From the NCBI GenBank assembly GCA_021372535.1, contig JAJFUH010000115.1, positions 1 through 33,927 of the forward strand: DNA of 33,927 bases, in the 5' to 3' direction. Below the pieces are notes generated by a model, which did not search any database, was not told the origin of the DNA, and worked only from the letters and a program-made list of their open reading frames with translations. Of the stretch, positions 10,501 to 18,537 are shown piece after piece. The translations under genes and the position numbers were made by a program. The DNA is from a bacterium. Its GTDB lineage: Bacteria > Latescibacterota > Latescibacteria > Latescibacterales > Latescibacteraceae. Each line of letters starts with the position of its first letter. The stretch's first letter is position 1.

Positions 10501-10690
10501 GACAACCATTCTCGCGCTCCTGCCGATGACATTCGGTTTCGGCGAGGGTTCCGAGCTTCGTTCGCCGATGGCGCTTGCGGTAATCGGGGGGTTGATTTCC
10601 TCGACGGTATTGACACTCGTGGTCATACCGTGTGTTTTTCATGTTCTCGACAGCCTCAGGGAAAAAGCATTCCCGAAGCCCAGGCAGTAG
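7583..10690 (+). CDS. RND efflux permease, HAE1-like (first pump)
   Basis: This 1035-residue inner-membrane RND pump has the usual 12 transmembrane helices and two large periplasmic loops, and ends soon after TM12. In TM4 the motif is LVDNAIVVMEN, with D417 matching the first proton-relay aspartate of AcrB and N418 in place of the second. In TM10 the AcrB lysine position reads VNDSIILVD (N934). This pattern is common in VDN-type RND pumps related to SwrC-like proteins. A short Ala/Ser/Thr low-complexity insert (AAAATGAAATQSSGTTTE) lies near residues 252-269 in the first periplasmic loop. It follows the adaptor by 133 nt and precedes the RND-ABC fusion gene by 256 nt. A heteromeric assembly with the second RND protein, as in MdtBC, is possible but not shown. 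Confidence 0.95.
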   Translation: MKKIAQFSTDYPITVLMFVLAIFLLGYISFSKLGMDLFPDMNNPRIFIELTSGERPPEEIEKQFVKSIESLSIQQKGAVNVSSVSRTGSAQITVEYAWDTNMDEAFLDLQRTLTSSSQSTDIDELTISQHDPNATPIIVLGLSHPTITDMDELRMVAENYLRNELIRMEGIADVKLLGQEEKEVIVETNDYLLQAYGVTPSTIASRITEYNRNISGGSVVDMGLKYIIKGVGELQSLEDIQNIIVTYKSAAAATGAAATQSSGTTTEKTPVFLKDIAKISFQNKKPDNIVRVNGKRCIGLAIYKETKYNTVNIVKDFLSNLETLRKALPGYDLTVIQNKGQFITNSINEVKQSALIGILFAVLVLYVFLRRFGATAIISAAIPISIVATFNMMYFKGLTLNIMTLGGLALGAGMLVDNAIVVMENIFRNLESGLSLREAAIDGTSQVSGAITASTITTIVVFLPIVYLHGTAGELFKDQAWTVAFSLLSSLVVAMLIIPMLSTRFLRTSAHDKKQSIRFPFYKKFLEGVLRIKWIMIILTVLMMVLAWQLIPLVGSEFMPKSDMNEYSIDLKLPEGTELYRTDSVVQNIETRLKEALGSDLQMTYSVIGPSAEISGESSILADENTASISLTLDAKHTITSDAVFARINAVLADIPDIETQVRQVQTELEMTLGTETAPIVIEIQGEDLDQLQALTEQAKQQVASIGELYNVETSFDKGRPEVEIVLDRVRAGLLNIGINTLSSQLTTQLTGVDAGQWDNQGEMRDIVVKLPDVTLSQLDNITIDNNGEKIPLYDITEIRNIQAPVEINRENQVRIGKITANINKTKPLDQVVAEIHQKMNAVSFPPEYSYVVSGEEQKRREAFDNLKFALILSLVLVYMVLASQFESLIHPFTILLSIPLAGVGAILIFFVLGKSLNIMAYIGLIMLVGIAVNDSIILVDAILQLQREGRTRMEAIIEAGQRRIRPIIMTSLTTILALLPMTFGFGEGSELRSPMALAVIGGLISSTVLTLVVIPCVFHVLDSLREKAFPKPRQ

Positions 10691-10824
10691 AAAAACCACA
10701 GCAGAGGATGATACGGCCCGACGGGCTGTGATTCGTCGCAGCCGAAGTCAGGGGATCGTATAAAGCAGGATCAACGTAAGGCAGTATATGACGACAAAAA
10801 GAATCGTGCATGTTTTATGAGTTT

Positions 10825-10877
10825 AGATACTGAAACGAGTTCAGGATGACGGTCATGCCGAACTTGTTTTGGTATCT
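10825..10877. repeat. REP-like imperfect palindrome between the two RND genes
   Basis: The left arm AGATACTGAAACGAGTTCAG pairs with the right arm starting CCGAACTTGTTTTGG and ending GTATCT, around a small GATGACGGTCATG centre. Hairpins of the type GAAACRAGTTC...GAACTTGTTT are widespread intergenic repeats in bacteria. It has no T-run, so it is not a clear intrinsic terminator, but it may lower or stabilise transcript between the pumps. Nothing else is recognisable in 10691-10946. Confidence 0.65.
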
Positions 10878-10946
10878 ATTTCGATAAAATATAACAACTT
10901 AATATGTCGTCAGGTATAAATTCCCTTTCAAAAAAAGACCATACTT

Positions 10947-13900
10947 ATGACAGTTTTCAGAACCATCATTCAGCGCAAGACACTCGTAAGCATGTTTTTT
11001 ATCGCGTGTGTCCTTCTCGGATACATATCGTATAAACAGCTGCCGGTCGAACTTCTTCCCAATGCCGAGCTCCCCTATCTTTTCGTCACGGTTTCGGCTA
11101 CGCGCGAACTGGAGCCGGAATATATCGAAAAACAGGTCCTCATTCCCGTGGAGGCGGCTATCAGCACCCTCGAGGGGATTGACATGATCGAGTCTTCGGC
11201 TGACTCGCAGCGGGGAACCATTTATGTCTATTATAATCAGAATGTTAAAATAAAGTATGCTTATCTGAAGCTCCAGGAGAAAATCAACGAACTGGCATCG
11301 ACATTGCCGGAAGAGATCAGAATTCGGGTTGTCAAGGTCGATACCGTGCGGTTATCCAACACGTTCATGAGCCTCCAGGCAAGGGGCAGCGGCGGAATCG
11401 AACGCGTCCGGGCCGTTGTGGATGAAAAAATCGTCCCGAAACTGACCGCTGTTGACGGGATCGCGAATGTCGATGTCGTGGGCGGCACTGTAAAAGCAGT
11501 GGAAATACTGCTCAACGAAGAAGCCTGCCGTGAGCTCAAAATCACACCTGCGAGGGTACGGTCGCTCATATCACAGAACAACGAACAGAAGATGTATGTC
11601 GGCCCCGTTTACGAGAACGGAAGAATCCTGTCCGTCAATGTTTTTGCCGAATACACCGATGTTCGCGACCTTGAAGATATCATCGTGGTTCCCGAAGGGC
11701 CGGTACGCCTGAAAGACATCGCCGAGATTAATTTCGGCGGGAAACAGGAAACCTCGATCAGCAGAGTAAACGGCAAAGAGGCGATATCGCTCCAGCTTGT
11801 GCGGGATACGCAGACAAATCTCATCGAGCTTTCACATTCCGCAAAATCCGTTATCAGCAATCTGAACAAGGAATTAAAGTCTCAGGATGTCGAGATCGTG
11901 ATTCAGAGCAACAGCGCGGATGATATTGAAGATAATATCAACCTCATAAAGAAACTTGCAATTACCGGCGGTCTCCTCGCGGTGCTTATTCTCTGGTTTT
12001 TCCTTAAAAACCTGAAACTCGTCACCGTCATACTGCTTGCCATACCCATCTCGGTTTTTACGGCTTTCAATTTCTTTTATGCTTACAATATATCGATAAA
12101 CAGCCTTACGCTTATCGGGATAGCGCTTGCGGTCGGAATGCTCCTCGACAACAGTGTTGTCGTACTCGAAAACATATACCGCCTTATCTCGAAACATGTG
12201 GATTCCGATACCGCCGTGGTTCAGGGAACGAGCGAGGTCTGGCGGGCGATTGTGGCGGCGACGCTCACGACCATCATCGTTTTCGTACCGTTCCTTTTCT
12301 CGTCCGACTACCTCGTCCAGCTTATCGGCCGTCATATCGGCGTCTCGATAATTTCGACCCTCCTGGTCTCGCTTCTTATCGCCATGACCCTTGTCCCGAA
12401 TGTGACCCACATGTTCCTCACGAGAAGGAAATCCGACAAAGGATTCGTATTCAACAAAATCTCGCAGCGGAACCGGCTTCTCCAGATATACAATCTGCTC
12501 CTCAAATCGGCAATTCGTTTCCCGGTGCGGACGATTCTCGGCGCCGTCATAATGTTTTTTACCACGCTGCTGTTATGCATCATGTTCAGCAAAGATGTCC
12601 CCAGCGAAATCGAATTGAAGCAGTTCAGCCTTTATGTCACCATGGCCCAGGGTTCAACGCTCGAAATGACCGACACCGTGGTGAAGGAGCTGGAGGGTAA
12701 ATTCACGGACATCGAAGAAATACAGGATGTAATTTGCACCGTCTACGAAGCCGAAGCCAATATCACGATAATGCTGAAAGACAATTTCGAGGATATCAAG
12801 CACCGGTCGATCGCTCAGATAAAGCAGGATATTCAGAAACGTATCGAGAACTTCAGGGCCGCGGATGTCAGCCTGTCCGAGCCCCGGTCGAGCTCACGTT
12901 TCGGGGGAGGAATGTCGAGAAATCCCATGTCTTCGTTCGAGCGGATGTTCGGTATCGGCACCCCCCAGGAAAAAGTGATCCTCAAGGGAAGCGATTTTTA
13001 TATGCTCCGCACGGTTGCGGACGATATCATTTATTATCTCAACAACCTCGATTCGATCAACAATGGCGCCCGCTCGAACATTCCGGGCGACCGTCCGGAA
13101 ATACACCTGTATCTCGATAACCAGACGCTCAGCATATACAATATCACCAAAAATTCGCTCGCATCGGAGCTCGCATCGTTCGGAAACGAGTCCTCCTCGG
13201 ATGTGAAATTCAAACAGGGCAACGAGGAATACGATATCGTGATCCGCAACGGCGAAACCGAGACGGATAAATCCGTTGATGATCTGAAAGTCCTCCGCGT
13301 TCCGGATCAGTCGGGAAACGAATATGACCTTCAGGACATCAGCCGTGTCGTGTATGCGACGGGGAAATCGACAATTAAAAGGATCAATCAGGAGAAACAG
13401 GTAGAAATCACATACAGTTTCATCGATGAAATCAATGATTCGAAAACCCTGCTTCAGGTATCCCGTGACGAGATCAGCGAGCTGATAGCCGGTCTCTCGA
13501 TTCCGCCGGGGATAGCGGTGGAAGTGACCCACGACGAAACGTCTCTCAACGAGTTTTATTTCCTGATTGCGGCGGCTTTTATCCTCATTTACATGATACT
13601 TGCCTCCGTATTCGAATCGCTGACGACCCCGCTGGTTATGATGTTCACCATACCGCTGGCGGCTGTCGGGGCGTTCTGGGCTCTCATTTTCACCGGCAAT
13701 TCGATATACAATGCCAACTCACTGATAGGTCTTTTGATTCTTCTCGGTGTTGTTGTCAATAACGGAATCATACTGATAGATTATACCCGTATTCTCCGGA
13801 CCCGCAGGTTCTCGCGCTTCAGAGCGCTTATGATGGCCGGTCAGGCTCGCGTCCGCCCCATTCTCATCACCGCGATCACAACCATAGTCGCCATGGTCCC

Positions 13901-15671
13901 GCTGGCCATGGGCAGTACCGAGCGTGTCTCACGTATCGGCGCGCCCTTTGCCATAACGGTCATCGGCGGGCTGTCTCTGAGCACGATTTTTACGCTCGTG
14001 TTCATCCCGACCGTCTATTCCGGGATGGAATCACTCCTCGGATGGATACGAGGGCTTAACTGGAAAATCAAGGTTCTCCAGCTTGCGGCATGTATCGGCG
14101 GAGCCTTCTTCATTTACACTGCCATCAACAGTATTATCTGGAAATTCGCCGACTTCTTCGTTCTGCTGATGGCGATACCGGGCGCCACCTACTTTCTCAT
14201 GCTCAATCTCCGCAGGGCAAAAACAGAGTATATTCAGTCCGACAGACCGTTAACCATAAAGGCCAGACGAGTCGTAAAAATATATGACGACTACAGCAGA
14301 TTCGTCCGGGAATGGAAAAAAGGAGAGCGGCTGAATAATCTCTACGGTATTGCAAAAGATAACCGTTCGTGGAAAGATTTCGGCAACTACCAGTGGCAGC
14401 TGCTGCTTTTAGGATTCATGATCTATTTCACGTATTTCTACATTGAGGATCACCTGTGGCTCTTTATTCTGTCCCATTTCGTCTACTTTGCCGTGCTGTT
14501 CCTGCTTACACCGGTCCGGATTCTTCTCGCGAACTTCGCGGAAAAAACGGGTAAACAAGGCTACGCGAAAGGAGCCGCATGGCTGCATTCAATCGTGCTG
14601 CTCGGCATACCGGCAGGCAATATCATCCTCTTCCATTTCAGGGAATTCAAACTGCCGACAATCATTTTTATCACTATTCTCTGGTATTCGGCCCTCATCG
14701 TATATATAACATCGAACAGGCTCCACAGAGGCAGGGTCAACATCATGCGGCTGACCGGACGGTTTGCCGATGTACGGAAGACATTTTACCGTATCGTACA
14801 GGCCATCCCGATCATCGGCAGGAAAAAACGGCCGTTCAATGCACTCGACGGGGTTTCATTTGAAATCAAGAGCGGTATGTTCGGCCTGCTCGGTCCCAAC
14901 GGCGCCGGTAAAACGACCATCATGAGAATCATCTGCGGCATTTTCCATCAGTCGCTCGGCACCATCACCGTAAATGACATCGACTTCACGGAAAAACGTG
15001 AGGAACTCCAGGGCCTGATAGGATACCTGCCCCAGGAATTCGGCACCTATGAAAATATGACCGCATACGAATTTCTGGATTATATCGCCATCCTCAAAAA
15101 CATCTACGACAAGGAAAAACGCGACAGTATCGTTCAGTATGTAATTTCCTCGGTTCATCTCGACGAGCATAAAAACCAGAAAATCGGCTCCTTCTCGGGC
15201 GGTATGAAACAACGTATGGGAATTGCGCTGACCCTGCTTCACCTGCCGCGCATCCTGGTTGTCGATGAACCGACCGCCGGTCTCGATCCGCGTGAACGCA
15301 TCCGTTTCAGGAATCTTCTCGTGGATTTGAGCAAAGAGCGAATCGTTATCTTCTCGACTCACATTATCGAGGATATTTCAAGCTCCTGTAATAATGTTGC
15401 GGTATTGAACAAGGGGAGGGTGTTCTATCTCGGTTCTCCTTCGAACATGATACAGCTTGCCCAGGAGAAAGTATGGCAGTTTGATGTCACCGAAACCGAA
15501 TTCCAGCGCCTGCGAACAAAACTCAGGATAATCCACCACATGAGCTATGAAAACACCATACGGGTGCGCTGTCTGGCCGATTCCGAACCGTACGCGGGAG
15601 CGAAGCACGTCCAGCCAACGCTCGAGGATGCCTACCTGTGGCTCCTTGGCGAGAATGTTACAGCGACCTGA
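10947..15671 (+). CDS. RND efflux permease fused to extra membrane helices and a C-terminal ABC ATPase
   Basis: This single 1574-codon frame encodes three modules. Residues 1 to about 1030 are a full RND pump (12 TM, two periplasmic loops), with TM4 motif LLDNSVVVLEN (D401, N402) and TM10 motif VVNNGIILID (N938, N939). About 1040-1260 holds roughly six more hydrophobic helices (near 1044-1062, 1067-1087, 1152-1166, 1170-1195, 1211-1232, 1238-1258), with a basic cytoplasmic loop at 1093-1150. About 1295-1574 is a complete ABC NBD: Walker A G1316-T1324, signature FSGGM 1416-1420, Walker B D1440-E1441, switch H1472, and tail QPTLEDAYLW. No stop or frameshift separates the modules. It lies 20 nt before a small ABC-2 permease gene. 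Direct fusion of an RND pump to an ABC ATPase is very unusual. A Gly/Ser/Arg-rich insert (SSSRFGGGMSRNP) lies in the second half of the periplasmic region sequence. Confidence 0.9.
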   Translation: MTVFRTIIQRKTLVSMFFIACVLLGYISYKQLPVELLPNAELPYLFVTVSATRELEPEYIEKQVLIPVEAAISTLEGIDMIESSADSQRGTIYVYYNQNVKIKYAYLKLQEKINELASTLPEEIRIRVVKVDTVRLSNTFMSLQARGSGGIERVRAVVDEKIVPKLTAVDGIANVDVVGGTVKAVEILLNEEACRELKITPARVRSLISQNNEQKMYVGPVYENGRILSVNVFAEYTDVRDLEDIIVVPEGPVRLKDIAEINFGGKQETSISRVNGKEAISLQLVRDTQTNLIELSHSAKSVISNLNKELKSQDVEIVIQSNSADDIEDNINLIKKLAITGGLLAVLILWFFLKNLKLVTVILLAIPISVFTAFNFFYAYNISINSLTLIGIALAVGMLLDNSVVVLENIYRLISKHVDSDTAVVQGTSEVWRAIVAATLTTIIVFVPFLFSSDYLVQLIGRHIGVSIISTLLVSLLIAMTLVPNVTHMFLTRRKSDKGFVFNKISQRNRLLQIYNLLLKSAIRFPVRTILGAVIMFFTTLLLCIMFSKDVPSEIELKQFSLYVTMAQGSTLEMTDTVVKELEGKFTDIEEIQDVICTVYEAEANITIMLKDNFEDIKHRSIAQIKQDIQKRIENFRAADVSLSEPRSSSRFGGGMSRNPMSSFERMFGIGTPQEKVILKGSDFYMLRTVADDIIYYLNNLDSINNGARSNIPGDRPEIHLYLDNQTLSIYNITKNSLASELASFGNESSSDVKFKQGNEEYDIVIRNGETETDKSVDDLKVLRVPDQSGNEYDLQDISRVVYATGKSTIKRINQEKQVEITYSFIDEINDSKTLLQVSRDEISELIAGLSIPPGIAVEVTHDETSLNEFYFLIAAAFILIYMILASVFESLTTPLVMMFTIPLAAVGAFWALIFTGNSIYNANSLIGLLILLGVVVNNGIILIDYTRILRTRRFSRFRALMMAGQARVRPILITAITTIVAMVPLAMGSTERVSRIGAPFAITVIGGLSLSTIFTLVFIPTVYSGMESLLGWIRGLNWKIKVLQLAACIGGAFFIYTAINSIIWKFADFFVLLMAIPGATYFLMLNLRRAKTEYIQSDRPLTIKARRVVKIYDDYSRFVREWKKGERLNNLYGIAKDNRSWKDFGNYQWQLLLLGFMIYFTYFYIEDHLWLFILSHFVYFAVLFLLTPVRILLANFAEKTGKQGYAKGAAWLHSIVLLGIPAGNIILFHFREFKLPTIIFITILWYSALIVYITSNRLHRGRVNIMRLTGRFADVRKTFYRIVQAIPIIGRKKRPFNALDGVSFEIKSGMFGLLGPNGAGKTTIMRIICGIFHQSLGTITVNDIDFTEKREELQGLIGYLPQEFGTYENMTAYEFLDYIAILKNIYDKEKRDSIVQYVISSVHLDEHKNQKIGSFSGGMKQRMGIALTLLHLPRILVVDEPTAGLDPRERIRFRNLLVDLSKERIVIFSTHIIEDISSSCNNVAVLNKGRVFYLGSPSNMIQLAQEKVWQFDVTETEFQRLRTKLRIIHHMSYENTIRVRCLADSEPYAGAKHVQPTLEDAYLWLLGENVTAT

Positions 15672-15691
15672 TACCGATAAAGGATATTCAC

Positions 15692-16414
15692 ATGAATTTC
15701 AGCCGGCTTTTAAAAAATACCTTTCACCTGATATACGGCGTAATCCGGTACAACCTTAAAATTATCTTCGCCAACAAGTTCCTGTATTTTCTTCTTGCGG
15801 CTGTCACCATTTTTGTCGGAGTGACCGTACTGAATCTGGTGAATGCGAACTCGAATCCGACCGAAGCGACCGGCTTCTGGCTCCTCCTTGTGCCGGGTAT
15901 CCTGCTCGTCTTTTACCCGACAGCGTTCGGAATCCAGAACGATATCGATACGCGTATGATCGAGATTCTTTTCGGAATACCCAATTACCGTTACAAGATA
16001 TGGCTTGTCAGGCTCATGCTCATCTTTCTGGTGACGCTCGTGATTCTGACGGTGCTCACTGTGGTCTTCTCGGTCGTTCTCAAAGATGTTTCCATAACCA
16101 TGATGGTATTCCACATCATGTTTCCGGTCATTTTCACCGGCAGCCTCGCGTTCATGTTTTCAACCATCGTCCGTAACGGCAACGGCACCGCCATTGTCAT
16201 GGTCATCATCGGCATCGCATTCTGGATCGCGAAAGGACAGATCGGCAATTCCGAGTGGTTCCTCTTCCTCAATCCATACAACATGCCGGCCAACATGAAT
16301 GAAGCGGTCTGGCAGGAAACTGTGCTCAACAACAGAATGTATCTCTTCGCAGGAACGGTTATCGCAGTGCTCTATGGTTTGTTCAACCTCCAGAACCGTG
16401 AGAAATTTATCTGA
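15692..16414 (+). CDS. ABC-2-type permease subunit (small)
   Basis: This inner-membrane permease has about six hydrophobic helices in 240 residues, the size and layout of ABC-2-type membrane subunits. The start is ATG 15692, with AAAGGA at 15679-15684. The same frame opens earlier at 15638, but that would overlap the fusion gene and lacks a ribosome binding site. Motifs include YPTAFGIQNDIDTRMIEILF, close to the ABC-2 coupling region with its conserved acidic and arginine residues, and FLFLNPYNMP before the last helix. It follows the RND-ABC fusion by 20 nt, so the fused ATPase is its likely energy source. It ends the transport operon; no clear terminator is seen in 16415-16591. Confidence 0.85.
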   Translation: MNFSRLLKNTFHLIYGVIRYNLKIIFANKFLYFLLAAVTIFVGVTVLNLVNANSNPTEATGFWLLLVPGILLVFYPTAFGIQNDIDTRMIEILFGIPNYRYKIWLVRLMLIFLVTLVILTVLTVVFSVVLKDVSITMMVFHIMFPVIFTGSLAFMFSTIVRNGNGTAIVMVIIGIAFWIAKGQIGNSEWFLFLNPYNMPANMNEAVWQETVLNNRMYLFAGTVIAVLYGLFNLQNREKFI

Positions 16415-16591
16415 TCCAAGCCATATAGTAATAACGTTCGATCATCCGTCGATGGATACGGAAATATCAGATTAAGCTGCGCCTAAAAATGTGCCGATAA
16501 AGCAATATTTTTCACGTATCTGTCACCGATAAGCGACGAGCCATGTTCAACGTGCCGATCCGATCGTAATCATGCTTCCCCGACATAACAA

Positions 16592-17791
16592 TCAGGCGAA
16601 CAGCTCGCGCGCCCTTCCGATATTTTCGGTAAGATTTATCCCATGAACACACTTCACGGCGCATTCATCGCAATCACCGCACATCTCCACACGATGTTCG
16701 CGGGGAAGAGCCTTATAATTCTCCCTGGCAAGCTCCATATCGCCATATCCGAACGCATATCCAAGGCAACGGTTTATCTCGCTGACTCTCACGCCTTTCG
16801 GGCACTGCTCTTTGCATCCCGAGCACCCGGCGACACCACGGCAGTAACGGGTTTTAACATCCTCACAGTACCGCCGTATGATATTCATGTCATCGAGTGT
16901 CAGTTTCTTTCCCATGACCGCAAGATTGTCATCGAGATGGTCGAAAGCGGTCATGCCGGGGATTATCGTATCCACATACTGATCGTCGAGCACCCATTTG
17001 ATGAGCGCCTGCTGCGGAGTTGTCGTGCTGTTCTTGTCTGCGCGGATATCATCATACTGTACCCGTGTACTCGGCGGCCAGCTCATGGTGATAAGATTCT
17101 TCATCGCAATGATGGCGATACCGTTTTCACGGGCTTTTTTAATGGATTGTGCAACAGTTTTGGGGGAATAGTAATTATAACCGGTCAGAATCGCCTGCCA
17201 GAATTTACTCTCTATCGCCGCATCGAAAGCCTCGGTTTCAAAATTGTGTGTCGAAAATCCCACAAAACGGGTCTGCCCCTTTTTACGGGCATCATCGAAG
17301 ATTTTCATCACCGTTTCGTTGAGAATCTCTGCCCGGGCGTCCGTTTTATGGAGCAGGAGGAGGTCGACATGATCGGTCTGGAGTCTTTCGAGAGATTTTT
17401 TGATCTCATCGGGGATCGCTTCATAATTCTTGCTCAGCCCGACCTTCGTTGTGAGGAATACCTTATCCCGTTTGGTTTTCATCACCGTTCCGACAATCTC
17501 CTCATTGACGCCGTTCATGTAGACATTGGCGGTATCGATATAGTTGATCCCGGAATCGATTGCGGCATGAATGAGCTCGGCATCACGTGTGTTCATCGTC
17601 CCGAAGCCGAGTTCGGTCACCTTGCAGCCGGTCGAACCAAGCTCCCGAAATACAAGACGATTGAATTTACCGGATTCCGCGGCATGAATCCTCCGTGGAG
17701 AAAAAAAGTCGGCGGCAAAACCCGCACCGGCAGCCGTACCGCCGATAACAATGCCCTTTTTTAAAAACTCTCTCCTGTTCGGTGTTTCCAT
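16592..17791 (-). CDS. Tat-exported aldo/keto reductase with C-terminal 4Fe-4S domain
   Basis: This 399-residue oxidoreductase starts at the ATG whose complement ends at 17791. AAGGAG lies just upstream of it and inside the longer frame that opens at 17806, so the shorter start is preferred. The N-terminus is a twin-arginine signal (NRREFLKKG followed by an Ala/Gly-rich stretch). The AKR barrel carries the full catalytic tetrad D86, Y91, K116 and H148. The C-terminal ~90 residues hold two cysteine clusters, CSGCKEQCP and CGDCDECAVKC, of ferredoxin type. Export by Tat fits a protein that folds around Fe-S clusters and NAD(P)H in the cytoplasm. Such Fe-S AKRs are common in sugar-degrading uncultivated bacteria; the substrate is unknown. 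It is separated from the transport operon by 177 nt and points toward it. Confidence 0.9.
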   Translation of the reverse strand: METPNRREFLKKGIVIGGTAAGAGFAADFFSPRRIHAAESGKFNRLVFRELGSTGCKVTELGFGTMNTRDAELIHAAIDSGINYIDTANVYMNGVNEEIVGTVMKTKRDKVFLTTKVGLSKNYEAIPDEIKKSLERLQTDHVDLLLLHKTDARAEILNETVMKIFDDARKKGQTRFVGFSTHNFETEAFDAAIESKFWQAILTGYNYYSPKTVAQSIKKARENGIAIIAMKNLITMSWPPSTRVQYDDIRADKNSTTTPQQALIKWVLDDQYVDTIIPGMTAFDHLDDNLAVMGKKLTLDDMNIIRRYCEDVKTRYCRGVAGCSGCKEQCPKGVRVSEINRCLGYAFGYGDMELARENYKALPREHRVEMCGDCDECAVKCVHGINLTENIGRARELFA

Positions 17792-18095
17792 GGTGTTCTC
17801 CTTCATTCGTCACAAATTATTATGGTAAATTATGTTTATATACAATCTCATGACCTTCTTGATGTTCAAGGTTAAATATTCCCGCATGTCATCATTATAG
17901 GATAACCGTTCGGTAATAAATAAAAATAATCATTACCACAGTGCAACTGTTTTCTCAATTTTCATGTGCTGCGGTCATCTGTTTCACAGGATATGGAAAT
18001 CCCTTCAAAACGTACGGCATACATATTCAGAAATTCACAGCGGAATTGTATTTATCGGGATACATTATAATTTGTCACCATATATCGTTGCAACA

Positions 18096-18232
18096 CGACC
18101 TATTCACAAAATTTAATATAACGAGGATTTTCGCGGATTTATTTTTCGTACCTGATCGATGCAATATTGTAGGGGTAATTCATGAATTACCCCTATTCCG
18201 TGCCTTCGTGGTTAATATTTTCATGAATAACC
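18096..18232 (+). repeat. Dispersed intergenic repeat, copy A (interrupted by a palindrome)
   Basis: The left module (about 18102-18140) contains ATTCACAAAAT and GGATTTTCGCGGATTT. The right module (18204-18230) reads CTTCGTGGTTAATATTTTC then ATGAATAA. Matching modules occur at 21562-21740 and 32769-33137 in the same orientation. Here a perfect 24 bp palindrome sits between the modules. The repeat lies about 300 nt upstream of the PhzF-like gene. Confidence 0.7.
18171..18194. repeat. Perfect 24 bp palindrome
   Basis: The half AGGGGTAATTCA is followed directly by its exact reverse complement TGAATTACCCCT. It sits between the two modules of dispersed repeat copy A. Similar GGGGYAATTCATGAATTRCCCC units occur as REP-like repeats in many bacterial genomes. 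It could also be a dimeric regulator site, but its place inside a repeat favours a mobile or repeat origin. Confidence 0.75.
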
Positions 18233-18289
18233 TCCATGACTATAGATAGCCACAACGAAGGATGAAAAATGTATGCAGGCTGTACATGG

Positions 18290-18313
18290 ATTCCCGATTA
18301 AAGATTCGGGAAT
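18290..18313. repeat. REP-like hairpin ATTCCCGA...TCGGGAAT
   Basis: Arms ATTCCCGA (18290-18297) and TCGGGAAT (18306-18313) enclose an 8 nt loop and are followed by GACAG. The same type of hairpin (GGATTCCCG...CGGGAATGAC) occurs inside the MITE-like element near 27880-27904. The rest of 17792-18537 holds no convincing gene. A frame from GTG 17941 lacks a ribosome binding site and runs through the repeats. Confidence 0.6.
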
Positions 18314-18537
18314 GACAGCGTTACAGGGACTCCTGACACCAAGCCGGGGCTTCAGCATCGGGAACCATAGATGCATTTACAGATAAATCCGGGGTAAATA
18401 GTGTTCAATTTTTTGAATGCAGTGTTGAATTTTTCAGTATAACCGTAAATATTTTTTATATATTATATGTATATGACAGTAACATTGCGATACTTATTGA
18501 GTACAGGATATTCTCAGGAAAGAAAAGGAGCGCCACG

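Noticed and set aside
15638-15691. Earlier start for the small ABC-2 permease
   Set aside because: It would overlap the fusion gene by 34 nt and lacks a ribosome binding site, while ATG 15692 has AAAGGA.
16643-17764. 373-codon plus-strand frame opposite the aldo/keto reductase
   Set aside because: It is the antisense of a gene with clear AKR and Fe-S motifs; the frame is open only because of the coding strand's codon bias.
17941-18249. 102-codon frame from GTG between the AKR and PhzF-like genes
   Set aside because: No ribosome binding site, and it crosses the dispersed repeat and the 24 bp palindrome.
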